DNA of 64,000 bases from Alphaproteobacteria bacterium (GCA_017960645.1 JAGCYU010000013.1:1-64000), one strand, 5' to 3'. Shown: positions 44,751 to 54,840, counted from the stretch's first letter. Made by a program: numbers and translations. Notes: generated from the sequence alone by a model not told the origin.

Positions 44751-47375
44751 TTATTGGGCAAAAAACGGTTTTTGCGCATTCAAAATGGATTTAGGCGGCT
44801 GCCCCATCGCACCTTTTTTCAAGATATCCTCAGGCACCATCACTTTTTTCAACTCAATTGCCTTTTTGGAACGAGACGGATACAAGCGGCCATCCAATGT
44901 AACTTGCATTTCACGATTTTTATTCATAACCAACTGTCCGGATCTAATCATATAACTGCTTTCCCCGTTAAAGACACTTGGCCAGCTATTTTGTTGATTC
45001 TGTAAAGTCGTATTTTCCAGCTTTAATGTGATACTGGGAATAGACACACCGGCCTCTTGCACCTCCAAAGGAATTGACACAGATGCATTTCCTTGGAAAA
45101 CAGACACTTGAGGTAAATTCATCACCGCATGAAGCTTTTTTAAATCAATCGGTTTTGTGTTCTTTAAAAACAATAACACATTTGGATTACGTAACGGAAT
45201 CATGGACGCAGGCAAATTGACCTCCACGCCTCCCACATTTGAAAGCAGGCTCATTAAACGGAAAGTTTGATTTTCAACTTGGAATGTTACATTCGTTGAC
45301 ATAAACGGCACAACGGAATCAATTTCTCCAACAAAAACACGCTGTCCAGCATCGGTTGCAAATGGCATCAAAGATGTAATTTCCAAAACAGAATTCAGAT
45401 TCCGAATCGGCGTCCCTGCCCAGTTAAACGAAACATCTTTCAGTGCCATAGTTAATGGCCCCTCTAATGAATTTTGCCCTTTCCACACCAAGCGACCAGA
45501 TACCGCCATTTGACCAGATAAATTAGAAATATTAGAAGTTAACACAGGAGCAAGCCCTGACAAAGCAACTTTCGTTTTAGCTAAATCAAACGTTGGAATC
45601 TGAATCTTGCCAGCAAACATAGACTGGAATGGCATAAATTGTCCATCTAATGCAACAACTAAATCTGTATTATTTGGTTGCAGACGTATCGTTGATTGCG
45701 ATCCAACCATCGCCAACTTGACATCAAAGGGTTCCATCAACAAAGGCAATGGCGAAAACTTAACTTGACGTGCAGCCACTTGTACTTCACGTGTTGGGCT
45801 TAAAACATCTGAAATGGAAATATCCCCATTAACAAACTGTAATTTATTTGTTGTTAAATTAACGCCTTTAGCAGATACCCCAAAGCGACTCATATCATTT
45901 TGCGCATCTGAAAAATATCCAATCATATCTGCAGACTCTGCCTGCACAGAAATAGTATCATCCTCAGATTCCATATAACCAGCAAAATTCAAATTATCCA
46001 ACTTCCAATTCAATTTCAAATACGGGTCATAAAAACTTAGATATAAAGTGTTCTCAGATGGCTGTAAGACAAACGAATTTTCCTCTGTTCCATGAGCAGT
46101 TTTCCCTTGGTAAGACAAACGACTTTCTTGAACAGTTACAGAAGCTTGTTCTTTCAAAGAAAAAGTACATGAATACCAATTGGGGCACAACAAATCCCCA
46201 TTCACTACTGTATGCAATTCTTTAAGCTTCATCAAAGAATTAGTGAATGATTGCACATAAACCTGAATTGGTTGATGTGAAATCAAACCATTTTTGTCCA
46301 GGGTTAACTCACCAAAAGACAGTCGAATTTGATTGGATAAATCTGGCTCAGTTAAATTATTCTCTGTTAATATAAGTGACGCATTCATCCCTGTTTTAGA
46401 AACACTAGTCAACGTCCCTACCAAATTTTTTTCCAATGTTCCATAAGTCAAATGCAAATCCAATTCAATATTTTCAATTGTTCCTTTGGCAATTTTCAAT
46501 TTAACCGTCCCTTTCAAATCTTCCGGGGAATGTTTAGGTAAAGTGACAGAGCCTTGCAAAATATTCAACGTCCACAACGAAGGATTATCTGCGCTGCTAA
46601 TTAACTGACCTGTTACAGACAAATTCTGCTCTTTAATTGTTAAAGGAATAACAACCTCTGTTCTGCCAGTATAAATACCATTCATTCCAAAAGATATCGG
46701 TAACGTCATCTGACCCTGGCTAAAATTCACAACGGCATTATTGATATCAATACCATCAATTGCTAATCCCAACGACTCTTGCGAAGGATCTCTTAAGCCA
46801 GACAAAATAGCAGGCAATTGACTTGATAAAGGGCGATCATCTTGAGAGGCAACATTTACTTTCAAATCTTCCAACGTAACCGAACGAATCCTTTTACGTA
46901 AAAAATCTGCAAATGTAGAGTTGATAATTAATCTACCCACTTCATACTGTCCATCCTTATCCTTTAAGTTTGTAATTTCTATACGACTTAAAGAATAATC
47001 AGCCAACTGGACTTCTTCAAACTCCAATCCCCTTTTACGCAACTCTCCCTCTATAAACAACGGCAACTGCATAACATGATAAACACCAAATAAAAGGGTC
47101 AATGCTCCCCCCAGGTAAATACACGTCATAAACAAAGCCCAACATGCAGCTAAAATACGGAAAATAGATTCATGTGTGCGTTTAACAGAATCCAAATAGA
47201 AAGTGATTTGCATTAAACGAACAATGCCTTGAATAAACAAAGAAGCTCTTGGTTTCTTGGGGCGAGCAGGCTGAATAACATCTTCTGCTGTAATCTGAGC
47301 ATACAAACTATCATCAGCTGTGTTTTGTCCTGATCCAGCTGATGATGGTGGTGTTGCAGAATTCTCTGGTTCCAT
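44751..47375 (-). CDS. YdbH/AsmA-like envelope protein
   Basis: 874 residues. A cytoplasmic N-terminus of ~85 residues rich in Ser/Thr/Pro is followed by one membrane helix (LAACWALFMTCIYLGGALTL) and a very long beta-rich periplasmic region. The C-terminal third (LNSVLEITSLMPFATDAGQ, FRLMSLLSNVGGVEVNLPAS) resembles the YdbH family, an AsmA-like bridge protein of the kind that moves phospholipid between membranes. It ends 97 bp before rpmF and starts 36 bp after ligA. Confidence 0.7.
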   Translation of the reverse strand: MEPENSATPPSSAGSGQNTADDSLYAQITAEDVIQPARPKKPRASLFIQGIVRLMQITFYLDSVKRTHESIFRILAACWALFMTCIYLGGALTLLFGVYHVMQLPLFIEGELRKRGLEFEEVQLADYSLSRIEITNLKDKDGQYEVGRLIINSTFADFLRKRIRSVTLEDLKVNVASQDDRPLSSQLPAILSGLRDPSQESLGLAIDGIDINNAVVNFSQGQMTLPISFGMNGIYTGRTEVVIPLTIKEQNLSVTGQLISSADNPSLWTLNILQGSVTLPKHSPEDLKGTVKLKIAKGTIENIELDLHLTYGTLEKNLVGTLTSVSKTGMNASLILTENNLTEPDLSNQIRLSFGELTLDKNGLISHQPIQVYVQSFTNSLMKLKELHTVVNGDLLCPNWYSCTFSLKEQASVTVQESRLSYQGKTAHGTEENSFVLQPSENTLYLSFYDPYLKLNWKLDNLNFAGYMESEDDTISVQAESADMIGYFSDAQNDMSRFGVSAKGVNLTTNKLQFVNGDISISDVLSPTREVQVAARQVKFSPLPLLMEPFDVKLAMVGSQSTIRLQPNNTDLVVALDGQFMPFQSMFAGKIQIPTFDLAKTKVALSGLAPVLTSNISNLSGQMAVSGRLVWKGQNSLEGPLTMALKDVSFNWAGTPIRNLNSVLEITSLMPFATDAGQRVFVGEIDSVVPFMSTNVTFQVENQTFRLMSLLSNVGGVEVNLPASMIPLRNPNVLLFLKNTKPIDLKKLHAVMNLPQVSVFQGNASVSIPLEVQEAGVSIPSITLKLENTTLQNQQNSWPSVFNGESSYMIRSGQLVMNKNREMQVTLDGRLYPSRSKKAIELKKVMVPEDILKKGAMGQPPKSILNAQKPFFAQ

Positions 47376-47410
47376 AGACCTTTCCCCCCTATTTTTTCCT
47401 TACCATAGCT

Positions 47411-49519
<2,109 letters not shown>

Positions 49520-49541
49520 TTATCCTTAAGTGACAAAAACC

Positions 49542-49570
49542 TTGCTTTTTATCCAAAAATCGCATATACT
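49542..49570 (+). promoter_or_regulatory. Promoter of tRNA-Pro
   Basis: TTGCTT, 17-bp spacer, TATACT, 18 bp before the mature tRNA 5' end, the same geometry as the tRNA-Gln promoter. Confidence 0.75.
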
Positions 49571-49588
49571 ACTCCCCGAAATCAGATA

Positions 49589-49665
49589 CGGAGTGTAGCG
49601 CAGCCTGGTAGCGCACTTGTCTGGGGGGCAAGTGGTCATGGGTTCAAATCCCGTCACTCCGACCA
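49589..49665 (+). tRNA. tRNA-Pro (anticodon GGG)
   Basis: 77 nt beginning CGGAGTGTAGCGCAGCCTGG, anticodon stem-loop CTTGT-CTGGGGG-GCAAG (anticodon GGG), T arm TGGG-TTCAAAT-CCCG and encoded CCA. Anchor of the second cassette array; copies of its last eight bases TCCGACCA recur at 50951, 52338, 53697 and 54808. Confidence 0.95.
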
Positions 49666-49673
49666 CTAAACAC

Positions 49674-49699
49674 AAGTCGTCTGAAAGGGCGACTTTTTC
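49674..49699 (+). terminator. Cassette-borne terminator behind tRNA-Pro
   Basis: AAGTCG-TCTGAAAGGG-CGACTT then TTTC. The same terminator is repeated at the start of the other three cassettes near 50961, 52348 and 53707. Confidence 0.8.
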
Positions 49700-49722
49700 T
49701 TTTGTTTCCAAGCACTTATAAA

Positions 49723-49773
49723 AGTTCGAATGTTGAAAGCCCAAAAACAGCCATTTTTGCAAATTTACGAACT
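49723..49773 (+). repeat. 51-bp cassette hairpin, tRNA-Pro copy 1
   Basis: AGTTCG and CGAACT at the ends, TTG/CAA and CAAAAA/TTTTTG inside, loop CAGCCA. Exactly 51 bp. Identical to copy 3 at 52396. Confidence 0.88.
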
Positions 49774-49841
49774 CTTGAAGCAAAAAATCCTTATTTTTCA
49801 ATACCCATCCCTTGGGAATCTAAAACTTCAATCCCAGGAAT

Positions 49842-50411
49842 TTAGAATTTTATTTCCTTATTATTGATTGCTTTTAAAAGGTCATTTTTAAAATCATTAT
49901 GAGTACTATTTTTCAATATCAAAAAATGAAAATTATTATTGTTTAGAATCTGCTGATACGATTTTTTACGGTTGTCATCAATATAGGTATCTTTTCCACC
50001 CTCTAACCAATAAATGGGCGTTTTTGTTATTTTCTTATATGAGATGTTATAAGGTAAATCTCCATTGATACTGATAACACTGGATAATTCCATTTCTAGA
50101 CCAATGTGAACAGCCATACCACCACCTTGTGAATGTCCAATAAGGATGATATCTTTTGTATTTGCATGAAGATTGCTTAGTTGTTCTTTGATGTATTGCA
50201 AGGAATAAGTATAATCTTTAACAACTGCATCACGTCGTCCATCTTTTTCGAACTTATTAAACCATCTATATTTATCAATTTTATCAGGATGTTTAAAAGG
50301 AGCATTAAAAGTAATTAAATCAGCATCACAGAACTCGATAACTTCATGCATTAAATCACCATAGGCATTTTTATCAGATCCAGAACCATGTAAGAAGACT
50401 AATTTTTTCAT
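49842..50411 (-). CDS. Cassette alpha/beta hydrolase
   Basis: 189 residues: LVFLHGSGSDKNAYGDLM (oxyanion HG), nucleophile elbow LIGHSQGGGMAVHIG (Ser), WLEGGKDTYIDD (Asp) and LKNSTHNDF (His), so the triad is complete. No signal peptide. Substrate unknown; esterase or carboxylesterase-type. It follows the isochorismatase-like gene by 8 bp on the minus strand, so both are one transcript reading toward the tRNA. Confidence 0.82.
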   Translation of the reverse strand: MKKLVFLHGSGSDKNAYGDLMHEVIEFCDADLITFNAPFKHPDKIDKYRWFNKFEKDGRRDAVVKDYTYSLQYIKEQLSNLHANTKDIILIGHSQGGGMAVHIGLEMELSSVISINGDLPYNISYKKITKTPIYWLEGGKDTYIDDNRKKSYQQILNNNNFHFLILKNSTHNDFKNDLLKAINNKEIKF

Positions 50412-50419
50412 TTGTCATC

Positions 50420-50860
50420 CTATTTAATATTGTGTTTACCGATATTACGAGTGAGAAGCTTTAATCCCATTTTATGGAAAATTTGATTTTCGCTAAAACA
50501 ATATTTTTTTAACACTATTGGACGAATTCCTTTTTCAATCAAATCCAATGCAGTCTTATAAATACAAGCATCTGTATCAAAACCACATAAATGGATTTCA
50601 TCAAAATCTTTCATTTTGAAGTGATAAGAAGAATAACCTTTCTTTTTAAAGGTGAACGCTTTTGTGGCAGGAGTAAAAGCAAGCGCTTCATCATCATAAC
50701 CTGTCCAAGGCATCAATTTTAATAAAGGACTTCCTTTATTTTGAAATTGAGAAACAAAGACATATTCATATTGATTTTGAAGTTTTTCAATTTTTTGAGG
50801 AAGTTTACTTCTTCCCACAGCGGATTTTTGAACATCAATAATCAATAAAGCTTTTTTCAT
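50420..50860 (-). CDS. Cassette cysteine hydrolase (isochorismatase/nicotinamidase family)
   Basis: 146 residues with the family triad: Asp in LLIIDVQKSAV, Lys in KAFTFKKKGYSSYH, and the nucleophile Cys in LCGFDTDACIYKTALDLIEKG. Acts on an unknown amide or ester. GGAG-like AAAAGGAGA precedes the ATG. Paired with the alpha/beta hydrolase in one cassette. Confidence 0.85.
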   Translation of the reverse strand: MKKALLIIDVQKSAVGRSKLPQKIEKLQNQYEYVFVSQFQNKGSPLLKLMPWTGYDDEALAFTPATKAFTFKKKGYSSYHFKMKDFDEIHLCGFDTDACIYKTALDLIEKGIRPIVLKKYCFSENQIFHKMGLKLLTRNIGKHNIK

Positions 50861-50921
50861 TTGCTCAGTCTCCTTTTGGTTATTTTACATTATTCAAAAA
50901 TCTATGTCAATATAAAATACT

Positions 50922-50951
50922 GGCTCGTGAATTGCGCATTCATTCCGACCA
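50922..50951 (+). repeat. 30-bp cassette end element, tRNA-Pro copy 1
   Basis: GGCTCGTGAATTGCGCATTC + ATTCCGACCA. Same length as the other end elements, with the least conserved middle. Confidence 0.8.
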
Positions 50952-51008
50952 CTAAACACAAGTCGTCTGAAAGGGCGACTTTTTCTTTATTTTACAAACA
51001 CTTGTGCG

Positions 51009-51059
51009 AGTTCGCATGTTGAAGTATCAAAAACAGCCATTTTCTTAGATCTACGAACT
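51009..51059 (+). repeat. 51-bp cassette hairpin, tRNA-Pro copy 2
   Basis: AGTTCGCATG at the start, TCTACGAACT at the end, centre CAAAAACAGCCATTTT. Exactly 51 bp; one base different from copy 4 at 53755. Confidence 0.88.
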
Positions 51060-51193
51060 TTTAAGTCAAAAAATCCTTATTTTTCAATACTCGTCCTCTG
51101 GGAGCCTCAACCCACCATCCCAGAAAATAGTGCTTGATTTCATCCTTTTTATTATGTAAAATGGCTTCAATATTTTTATTGGAAGGAATTACT

Positions 51194-52306
51194 ATGAAAA
51201 AGGTAAATTGGAAAAGCATTATTGGTTGGACAGTTGCTGCATTAGTCGCAGGTTTTATAGTATATTCTAACATGCAAGAGCAAAAGGCTTTACAGGAATC
51301 TGGGAAAAAAGTTGTATACGCAGTATTACCTTTAAGCGGACAGATAGCCAAGTATGGTAAGGATATGCAGAAAACAATGGAGATTTATGTCCAAAAGAAT
51401 AACCCTCCATTTCAAATTAAATTTTTGGATTCTGCGGGTGTTTCTGCAACAGCAGTTTCTGCTTTACAACAAGCCGCTTTATATGATAACAACCCGATTG
51501 TTATTTCATTGCCAACTCATATCAGTTCTGCACTTGCTCCCATTGTTGAGCAAAAAAATGGATTTCTGTTTGGAATCGCAACGCTTGCAGTCACTACGGA
51601 TTCAAAAAGTTTCCAACGTATGAGTCGTTGTGCAAAAGATGAAATTGGACCGTTAGGTGATTATATCTTAAAACATTTTAAGAAAATAGCCGTTGCTTAT
51701 ACACAAGATGACCACGGATTAAAAGATTATTCATACTTAAAAGATGCTTTAAAAGGTAGTAATGTTCAGATTGTTAGAGAAGTTATTGTAACGAGCACAG
51801 AAAGAGATGTAAGAAATGAAGCAGTTAAATTAATTTCATCAAAACCGGAAGCAGTTGTTGTTTTAGGACAAGCAATACAATCCTATCTCAACATTATCAA
51901 AGAATTAAAAAGACAAGATTATCAAGGACAAATTATGGCAGAGTGTAGTTTTACCAACCCACCTACATTTAATGCTTTGAATGGATATACTGAAAATGTT
52001 ATTTCATCTACTATGTCTGTTGAAATTGATATGGCCCAACCAAAAAGAATTGAGGAGTTAAGAACAGAGCTGAACAAGGATAATGTTCCGACATATTTCT
52101 TAACCGTTGAGGCTATTGATACACTTGATTTAATTGCTTACACTATCAATAATAATTTACCATTTTCACAAAAGACGTATGAACAAATGAAAAAATGGAA
52201 TGGAATTGCTGGGGATGTTATCTTTACTGGAAATGGTGATGCAAGTGTCTCATCATATCAATTAGCTAAAGTAAAAAACGGAAAGATTGTACCTGTTGAA
52301 AAATAG
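51194..52306 (+). CDS. Membrane-anchored periplasmic binding protein (branched-chain amino acid type), copy 1
   Basis: 370 residues. A single N-terminal helix (WKSIIGWTVAALVAGFIVYS) with no obvious cleavage site anchors a Peripla_BP_6-like domain: YAVLPLSGQIAKYGKDMQK, PIVISLPTHISSALAPIVEQ, FKKIAVAYTQDDHGLKDYS, EAVVVLGQAIQSYLNIIKELK. Such domains bind small ligands for ABC import or signalling, but no permease is nearby. It starts MKKVNWKS after GGAAGGA. It is paralogous to the next cassette's protein; the two N-termini are nearly identical and both end KIVPVE plus one residue. Confidence 0.8.
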   Translation: MKKVNWKSIIGWTVAALVAGFIVYSNMQEQKALQESGKKVVYAVLPLSGQIAKYGKDMQKTMEIYVQKNNPPFQIKFLDSAGVSATAVSALQQAALYDNNPIVISLPTHISSALAPIVEQKNGFLFGIATLAVTTDSKSFQRMSRCAKDEIGPLGDYILKHFKKIAVAYTQDDHGLKDYSYLKDALKGSNVQIVREVIVTSTERDVRNEAVKLISSKPEAVVVLGQAIQSYLNIIKELKRQDYQGQIMAECSFTNPPTFNALNGYTENVISSTMSVEIDMAQPKRIEELRTELNKDNVPTYFLTVEAIDTLDLIAYTINNNLPFSQKTYEQMKKWNGIAGDVIFTGNGDASVSSYQLAKVKNGKIVPVEK

Positions 52307-52308
52307 CT

Positions 52309-52338
52309 GGCTCGTGATTTGTGAGCTGATTCCGACCA
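52309..52338 (+). repeat. 30-bp cassette end element, tRNA-Pro copy 2
   Basis: GGCTCGTGATTTGTGAGCTG + ATTCCGACCA, starting 3 bp after the binding-protein stop codon. Confidence 0.85.
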
Positions 52339-52395
52339 CTAAACACAAGTCGTCTGAAAGGGCGACTTTTTCTTTTGTTTCCAAGCACTTATAAA

Positions 52396-52446
52396 AGTTC
52401 GAATGTTGAAAGCCCAAAAACAGCCATTTTTGCAAATTTACGAACT
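52396..52446 (+). repeat. 51-bp cassette hairpin, tRNA-Pro copy 3
   Basis: Identical to copy 1 at 49723. Followed by the TCTGGGA...TCCCAGA inverted repeat common to these cassettes. Confidence 0.88.
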
Positions 52447-52579
52447 CTGAAAGCAAAAAATCCTTTAAAATCAATACTCATCCTCTGGGAGCCTCAACCC
52501 ACCATCCCAGAAAATAGGGCTTGATTTCATCCTACTTTTTATGTAAAATAACTTCAATATTTTGATGGAAGGAATTACT

Positions 52580-53665
52580 ATGAAAAAGCTAAATTGGAAA
52601 AGTATTGTTGGTTGGACAATCGCAGCATTGGTGGCTGGATTTATCGTCTATTCCAACATCCAAAAACAAAAGACATCCAATGAAAAGCCAAATATTTTGT
52701 TCATGGAATATCAAACTGGATTGGGAACAGCCAGTGATGCAATGAAAAAAATTATTGCTGCTTTCAAAGAAAACAATCCTAATCTTTCATTTAACTGGAT
52801 TGCCGTGGATACAGGATACAATCCTTCAACAGCTGTTTCCATCTTACAACAGCAATTAGCACTTCATAAAATTGATGCCGTTGTTTCTTTTGGATTTTTA
52901 ATCAACTCTGTTGTTTTACCTATAACACAAAAGGAAAATATACCAACAATAGCCCTTTATAACGCAGGTATGGAGAAGTTTGACGAATATAAAAATTATC
53001 AATCATTCAGCCACAGCCAAGAAGATTCCATAAAACCCATTGTTGATTTTATCAATAAAAATGTTCGTAAAGTAGCGGTCTTATATATTAATGATGTTTA
53101 TGGGCCAGTTGCATTGAATTATATTCAAAAAAACTATAAAGGTGGAGAAATTGTTTTTAAGGAAAGTTTTGAACCCAAAGACTTGGATACAAGAATTTTA
53201 GTTTATAAAGCACTTCAAGAAAATCCAGAGGCCATTTTAGTTTTAGGCTATGGCGCAGGATACAATAACATTTTAAGAATGTTAAAATCTAATGAATATA
53301 AAGGATATATCATTGCAGATTTAACTACTGGAAGCAGTTATCAAGAATATGTGCAAAATCCAGAGGTTTATAGGGATGTTTATTTTTCAGCCCCTAAAAT
53401 TAATACAGAAAGTGCTTCATATCGTAAGTTAATGACGACAAAAAATCATAATGAATTTTTACCAATCAATATGGTTTTATATGATGCATTTGATTATATT
53501 CAAAAAGCAGTTGATAACGGAAAAGGTCTAACACAAAATGACTTCTTAAAACAAGGTGAAAATCAGGGGATTGTTGAAACTGTGTTCCTGCCAAACGGAA
53601 GAAGTCAGGTAAAAATGGTTTTATCAAAATGGAACGATAGCAAGATTGTGCCGGTAGAGGAATGA
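52580..53665 (+). CDS. Membrane-anchored periplasmic binding protein, copy 2
   Basis: 361 residues, paralogue of the preceding cassette protein. Anchor helix WKSIVGWTIAALVAGFIVYS, then a binding-protein fold: ILFMEYQTGLGTASDAMKK, IDAVVSFGFLINSVVLPITQ, VRKVAVLYINDVYGPVALNY, EAILVLGYGAGYNNILRMLK. Its ATG context (GATGGAAGGAATTACT) and upstream ~70 bp match copy 1 closely, so the cassettes share promoter and leader as well as protein family, while the ligand-binding part has diverged. Confidence 0.8.
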   Translation: MKKLNWKSIVGWTIAALVAGFIVYSNIQKQKTSNEKPNILFMEYQTGLGTASDAMKKIIAAFKENNPNLSFNWIAVDTGYNPSTAVSILQQQLALHKIDAVVSFGFLINSVVLPITQKENIPTIALYNAGMEKFDEYKNYQSFSHSQEDSIKPIVDFINKNVRKVAVLYINDVYGPVALNYIQKNYKGGEIVFKESFEPKDLDTRILVYKALQENPEAILVLGYGAGYNNILRMLKSNEYKGYIIADLTTGSSYQEYVQNPEVYRDVYFSAPKINTESASYRKLMTTKNHNEFLPINMVLYDAFDYIQKAVDNGKGLTQNDFLKQGENQGIVETVFLPNGRSQVKMVLSKWNDSKIVPVEE

Positions 53666-53667
53666 TG

Positions 53668-53697
53668 AGTTCGTGATTTGTGAGTTGATTCCGACCA
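53668..53697 (+). repeat. 30-bp cassette end element, tRNA-Pro copy 3
   Basis: AGTTCGTGATTTGTGAGTTG + ATTCCGACCA; identical to copy 4 at 54779. It starts 2 bp after the stop codon. Confidence 0.88.
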
Positions 53698-53754
53698 CTA
53701 AATACAAGTCGTCTGAAAGGGCGACTTTTTCTTTATTTTACAAACACTTGTGCG

Positions 53755-53805
53755 AGTTCGCATGTTGAAGTATCAAAAACAGCCATTTTCTTAGATTTAC
53801 GAACT
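53755..53805 (+). repeat. 51-bp cassette hairpin, tRNA-Pro copy 4
   Basis: AGTTCGCATG...TTTACGAACT with centre CAAAAACAGCCATTTT, 51 bp. Confidence 0.88.
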
Positions 53806-53981
53806 TTTAAGTCAAAAAATCCTTATTTTTCAATACTCGTCCTCTGGGAACCTAAAACCACTATCCCAGAAAAATTGATCTAAAAATTTAATTTATTTTG
53901 CAAAAATATATTGACTTAACAGTAGTTTTTTTGTTTAATGAAACTGGTTACGAATGTGTAACCCCAAAAAAGGAGATAAAC

Positions 53982-54725
53982 ATGGCTATATTTGAACATT
54001 TAAAAAATGCAAAAAAAGAAACAGAAATGAGAGATTCTACAGAAGATACTCCTATATCACAGGAAGACTTATTGGCTTTCAAAGAAGCGCATCCAGAAAA
54101 AGTTTTTCAAGTTAAAAAGATTCCAATTCCTGTATCACTTAAAAAAGTGAGCGGACAAGAAAAAGCTGTTACGACTGTATTGGCAAGAGATGGAAGACTC
54201 ATTGAAGAAACAATTCAAACTGCACAAGACGGATTTGCTATCGATACAAGAACCTGCATTAATGGTGCAAAAGATCAATATGCCAAAAAACCGGCAAAGG
54301 CAGGACCAAATGATTATACTGTGGATGATGGTAGGACTTTTGAAGACATGAAGCCGGGTGAAACTGCTGCTGCGCATACCGTCGGTGGTAAAGTGAGAAA
54401 TGCTTTTGTTGCAGAAAAGGATATGTGGATTGCAACATCATGGGGTGTACCTCAGCGCATTGGTAGGGGTGGTTTAATTACTTTTATGGGAAATGAAGCC
54501 ATTGGGAATAACAACCCTTGCGATTTGGTCATTCAAGAAGGTGATAAATCAGGTAAAACACCTTTAACTACGTATGCTTATAACATTGCAAAAGAATACG
54601 AAGCAACCTTTGGTAAAAAACCTGAAGGTGGTGTTAAATTATTTTTGGATGTTGCTTTAGAAGAAGATAAGAAAAATCCTTATCAGATGCAAATCATTTC
54701 CAGAGGAAATGTATTGGGCGGCTAA
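53982..54725 (+). CDS. Cassette protein of unknown function
   Basis: 247 residues, soluble, no signal. A polar N-terminal ~120 residues (DLLAFKEAHPEKVFQVKKI) is followed by a more conserved-looking domain: KPGETAAAHTVGGKVRNAFVAEKDMWIATSWGVPQRIGRGGLITFMG, then LVIQEGDKSG. The MWIATSWGVPQ...GGLITF stretch has the feel of a small barrel repeated twice (compare VRNAFVAEKD), perhaps PGDYG-like, but I would not assign it. The ATG has AAAGGAG. It has its own terminator at 54736. Confidence 0.6.
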   Translation: MAIFEHLKNAKKETEMRDSTEDTPISQEDLLAFKEAHPEKVFQVKKIPIPVSLKKVSGQEKAVTTVLARDGRLIEETIQTAQDGFAIDTRTCINGAKDQYAKKPAKAGPNDYTVDDGRTFEDMKPGETAAAHTVGGKVRNAFVAEKDMWIATSWGVPQRIGRGGLITFMGNEAIGNNNPCDLVIQEGDKSGKTPLTTYAYNIAKEYEATFGKKPEGGVKLFLDVALEEDKKNPYQMQIISRGNVLGG

Positions 54726-54735
54726 TTGAAAAATT

Positions 54736-54769
54736 TAACCTCATTTCGTGGTGAAATGAGGTTTTTTTT
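54736..54769 (+). terminator. Terminator of the fourth cassette gene
   Basis: AACCTCATTTC-GTG-GTGAAATGAGGTT followed by TTTTTT. Confidence 0.9.
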
Positions 54770-54778
54770 CAGATCTTG

Positions 54779-54808
54779 AGTTCGTGATTTGTGAGTTGAT
54801 TCCGACCA
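54779..54808 (+). repeat. 30-bp cassette end element, right end of the tRNA-Pro array
   Basis: AGTTCGTGATTTGTGAGTTG + ATTCCGACCA. Beyond it the cassette-type start (CTAAACACAAG) is absent, so this is the outer boundary. Confidence 0.88.
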
Positions 54809-54812
54809 ATGG

Positions 54813-54840
54813 AAAAATCCTGTCTATCAGGGCTTTTTTA
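54813..54840 (+). terminator. Probable original tRNA-Pro terminator, displaced
   Basis: AAAATCCTG-TCTAT-CAGGGCTTTTTT, starting 5 bp after the last tRNA 3'-end copy. Now 5.1 kb from tRNA-Pro. Confidence 0.7.

Larger units (their letters stand above)
49666..54808 (+). mobile_element. tRNA-Pro cassette array with four gene cassettes
   Basis: Four units stacked behind tRNA-Pro: 49666-50951 (hydrolase and isochorismatase-like genes, minus strand), 50952-52338 and 52339-53697 (paralogous binding proteins) and 53698-54808 (unknown protein). Each begins with CTAAA(C/T)ACAAGTCG, a hairpin terminator AAGTCG/CGACTT plus T5, and a 51-bp hairpin with AGTTCG/CGAACT ends, then TCTGGGA...TCCCAGA; each ends with a 30-bp element finishing TTCCGACCA. 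The likely native tRNA terminator is beyond the last unit. No recombinase inside. Same plan as the tRNA-Gln array. Confidence 0.75.

Noticed and set aside
49723-49773. 51-bp inverted repeats as invertible promoters of the Mpi-like invertase
   Set aside because: All six copies have the same orientation relative to the tRNA, the interval is only about 40 bp and carries no promoter boxes, and the conserved loop argues for a hairpin, not a flipped segment.
49526-49801. A 91-codon minus-strand frame across tRNA-Pro and the cassette repeat, with a similar frame at 52262-52474
   Set aside because: Antisense to the tRNA and made of repeat sequence; the similarity between the two frames only reflects the DNA repeat.
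49666-54808. CRISPR array
   Set aside because: Repeats are 51 and 30 bp, spaced over 1 kb apart, and separated by real genes; there are no short unique spacers or cas genes.
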